6,404 bases of DNA, taken from assembly GCA_002393975.1 (NCBI GenBank), contig DGSM01000086.1:8327-14730 (forward strand). The letters are read 5' to 3'. This stretch comes from Clostridiales bacterium UBA4362 (lineage in GTDB: Bacteria > Bacillota > Clostridia > TANB77 > CAG-508). Of this stretch, positions 5,059 through 6,404 are shown piece by piece; position 1 is the first letter of the stretch, and every line of letters starts with the position of its first letter. The notes beneath the pieces are model-generated. The model saw nothing but the letters and a program-made list of their open reading frames with translations. It had not been told where the DNA came from and did not search any database. Made by a program: the position numbers and the translations under genes.

Positions 5059-5071
5059 TAATATAAATAAA
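5059..5071 (+). repeat. 13-base direct repeat, right copy
   Basis: TAATATAAATAAA, identical to 2027-2039, lying just after the last cassette terminator and before the promoter region of the CYTH gene. Confidence 0.5.
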
Positions 5072-5076
5072 GCATA

Positions 5077-5105
5077 TTGATATTATTAAATCTTTATAGT
5101 AAAAA
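5077..5105 (+). promoter_or_regulatory. Weak candidate promoter of the CYTH gene
   Basis: TTGATA (5077-5082) and TAAAAA (5100-5105) are 17 bases apart; the -10 matches four of six positions. The region is so AT-rich that other choices are possible, but a promoter is expected here because a terminator lies just upstream. Confidence 0.35.
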
Positions 5106-5129
5106 TATTATTAAAGAAAGAGGAAAAAT

Positions 5130-5663
5130 ATGAATACTGAATATGAGATAAGAGTTTTAGAAATAGATGTAGACAAAATGATAAAGAAGTTAGATTCTTT
5201 AGGAGCAACAAAAGTAGGAGAGTGGGAGCAAAAAAGATATGTTTATGATTTTATTCCTAAAAGAGAAAATCAATGGATTAGATTAAGAACAAATGGAAAA
5301 GAATCCACACTTACATATAAAAATGTGGAAAAAGATACTATTGATGGAACTAAAGAATTAGAAATAGTTGTCGATGATTTTAAAAAGACAAATGAGATGT
5401 TAGAAATACTTGGCTATAAAAGCAAAGGCTATCAAGAGAATAATAGAATACGTTATATGTTAAATGGAGTAGAAATTGATATTGACTCATGGCCTAAAAT
5501 TCCAACCTATATGGAAATAGAAGGAAAAGATGAGGAAGAAGTGAATGCTACATTAGAGCTTTTAGATATAGATAAAGAAAAAGTAACAGCTCTAAATTGT
5601 GAAGATATCTATAAAAAAATATATGGAATAAACATTGATGAGATTAAAAATTTAGTATTTTAA
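5130..5663 (+). CDS. CYTH-domain protein, class IV adenylate cyclase (CyaB)-like, 177 aa
   Basis: ATG 5130 follows AGAGGA at 5119-5124. The whole protein is one CYTH triphosphate-tunnel domain: EYEIR (residues 4-8, the signature ExExK with Arg in place of Lys), WIRLR (49-53), TLTYK (60-64), KELEI (75-79), RIRY (106-109), EIDID (115-119) and YMEIEG (127-132). The alternating acidic and basic pairs line the tunnel that binds metal and the triphosphate of a substrate. Family members make cAMP from ATP or hydrolyse inorganic triphosphate or thiamine triphosphate; the sequence alone does not choose. Length is usual for the CyaB branch. Cytoplasmic. It is monocistronic and convergent with the Nudix gene across a shared terminator. 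Confidence 0.88.
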   Translation: MNTEYEIRVLEIDVDKMIKKLDSLGATKVGEWEQKRYVYDFIPKRENQWIRLRTNGKESTLTYKNVEKDTIDGTKELEIVVDDFKKTNEMLEILGYKSKGYQENNRIRYMLNGVEIDIDSWPKIPTYMEIEGKDEEEVNATLELLDIDKEKVTALNCEDIYKKIYGINIDEIKNLVF

Positions 5664-5690
5664 AAAGCTGAGCATGAATAGCTCAGCTTT
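5664..5690. terminator. Bidirectional terminator between the CYTH and Nudix genes
   Basis: A perfect 10-base-pair stem, AAAGCTGAGC (5664-5673) with GCTCAGCTTT (5681-5690), loop ATGAATA. T-rich sequence follows on plus (TTTAATTTTG), and on minus the stem runs into TTTTTAAAAT, so it can end both convergent genes. Confidence 0.9.
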
Positions 5691-5707
5691 AATTTTGATT
5701 AATAAAC

Positions 5708-6223
5708 TTATTTTAATAGCTCTAAACACCTTTTATAGTCATCCTCGTTAAAATCAACGTTATCTACTATATCACCTTTATGAAACATATCCATAAATTC
5801 ATCAATGGTTACCCATTTTGCATCTATAGATTCATTATCTGTAAATTTAATATCTTTAATATCAATATCTACTTTAAATAAGTATTCTTCTTTAAACTTA
5901 TAGCTACTTTTAGAGGTTTTAAGATAAATAGCATCTTCTTTTTTTAGCTTGATTCCTAATTCTTCATCTATTTCTCTAATAAGCCCTTCGACTATATCTT
6001 CATTATGAAGAAGACCACCACCATTACATTCCCATTTAGAAGGATATCTATCTTTAAGAGGAGAACGTAGGCTTATAAGTATTTCATGTTTAGAATTCAT
6101 TATTATAGCTTGTACTCCTATAATATATTCACCTTCTTTTAGAAATTCTTTATGTCTTATTAGAGTTCTACCAGTTTTTTGTTTATTATCATCATAAATA
6201 TCAATTACTTCTTGATTATTCAT
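5708..6223 (-). CDS. Nudix hydrolase, 171 aa
   Basis: ATG at 6221-6223 has GGAGG (6233-6229) five bases ahead on the minus strand. The frame also allows a TTG at 6235, but that codon overlaps the RBS, so the ATG is preferred. The Nudix box is complete at residues 69-91 (G-x5-E-x7-REIDEELGI, with E84, E87 and E88 as metal-binding candidates). Upstream are the strand VQAIIMNSKHEILISLR and the PSKWECNGGG lead-in. The start EVIDIYDDNKQKTGRTLIR resembles the IPP-isomerase-like/YfcD-type Nudix subgroup ('D.YD..g..tG'). Such enzymes hydrolyse nucleoside diphosphates linked to another group, usually as house-cleaning; the exact substrate is not readable. AT-rich and typical of the host. Divergent from the gene at 6341. 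Confidence 0.92.
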   Translation of the reverse strand: MNNQEVIDIYDDNKQKTGRTLIRHKEFLKEGEYIIGVQAIIMNSKHEILISLRSPLKDRYPSKWECNGGGLLHNEDIVEGLIREIDEELGIKLKKEDAIYLKTSKSSYKFKEEYLFKVDIDIKDIKFTDNESIDAKWVTIDEFMDMFHKGDIVDNVDFNEDDYKRCLELLK

Positions 6224-6240
6224 TTGATCCTCCAAAAATA

Positions 6241-6282
6241 TGATAGTTCTCTTATATCATTAAAGAGTATAAAAATCTATCA
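6241..6282. promoter_or_regulatory. Nested inverted repeats in the Nudix/6341 divergent region
   Basis: TGATAG (6241-6246) and CTATCA (6277-6282) form an outer inverted repeat, with CTCTT and AAGAG nested inside. It lies upstream of the Nudix start, next to the -35 of the rightward promoter. The region is AT-rich, so it may be coincidental. Confidence 0.25.
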
Positions 6283-6286
6283 CTAT

Positions 6287-6314
6287 TTGAAAAATGATTT
6301 TTTTAGTATATAAT
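6287..6314 (+). promoter_or_regulatory. Promoter of the gene at 6341
   Basis: TTGAAA (6287-6292), 16 bases, TATAAT (6309-6314). The predicted start near 6321 leaves a short leader of about 20 bases containing the GGAGGG RBS. Confidence 0.65.
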
Positions 6315-6340
6315 GAGCTTAAAAGAAATGGAGGGCATAT

Positions 6341-6404
6341 ATGTCAAATAAATTAGTTGTTAAGAAATGTATGAGTTGCGGAGCTATGGTTATAGTTCTT
6401 GAAG
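6341..6404 (+). CDS. 5' end of a small protein with a desulforedoxin-like Cys motif (cut by window end)
   Basis: ATG 6341 has GGAGGG at 6330-6335. Only 21 codons are visible, containing VVKKCMSCGAMVIVL. The K-C-x-x-C-G-x-x-V-x-V-L pattern is that of desulforedoxin and of the N-terminal iron domain of desulfoferrodoxin-type superoxide reductases, where these two Cys bind iron with two later ones; those are outside the window. Another zinc- or iron-ribbon protein is possible. If it is a superoxide-reductase-type protein, it fits an anaerobe. Confidence 0.6.
   Translation, partial: MSNKLVVKKCMSCGAMVIVLE

Noticed and set aside
6224..6235. TTG start at 6235 for the Nudix gene
   Set aside because: The TTG overlaps the GGAGG RBS itself; ATG 6223 is correctly spaced behind it.
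1..6404. CRISPR array, tRNA or rRNA
   Set aside because: No regularly spaced repeats, cloverleaf with CCA-type arm or rRNA-like segment was seen on either strand.

Overview
The window looks like a low-GC Firmicute, most likely a clostridial, probably gut- or host-associated bacterium. Flanking genes are very AT-rich (hand counts: 14 G+C in 60 bases at 1021-1080, 16/60 at 5281-5340), ribosome binding sites are strong GGAGG types, and promoters are of the consensus sigma-A kind. No rRNA, tRNA, CRISPR array, integrase or transposase was seen.

Left flank (1-2014), plus strand: the 3' end of a conserved protein of unknown function; a membrane protein with an extracytoplasmic domain that reads as two ORFs split at an 11-A run; a 64-residue acidic protein; and an 86-residue two-helix membrane protein. 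The last two are tightly coupled, and the 64-residue gene probably has its own promoter.

Centre (about 2040-5058): a block of visibly different composition (25/60 at 3001-3060, 27/60 at 3241-3300, 27/60 at 2461-2520, 24/60 at 4021-4080). It is four self-contained cassettes, each with a near-consensus promoter (always a 17-base spacer), a good RBS, one gene and a hairpin terminator. The genes are a transglutaminase-like cysteine-hydrolase-fold protein (minus strand), a P-loop kinase/zeta-toxin-like protein, a protein with a CCAGH motif, and a small all-helical protein. A 13-base direct repeat sits at both edges of the block. I read it as a horizontally acquired cargo block of unknown function; it is the most unusual part of the window. 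No gene in it identifies an integration mechanism.

Right flank (5100-6404), AT-rich again: a CYTH-domain protein (class IV adenylate cyclase/triphosphatase family), convergent with a Nudix hydrolase across a shared bidirectional terminator, then, divergent from the Nudix gene, the first 21 codons of a protein with a desulforedoxin-like Cys-x-x-Cys-Gly motif, cut by the window end.
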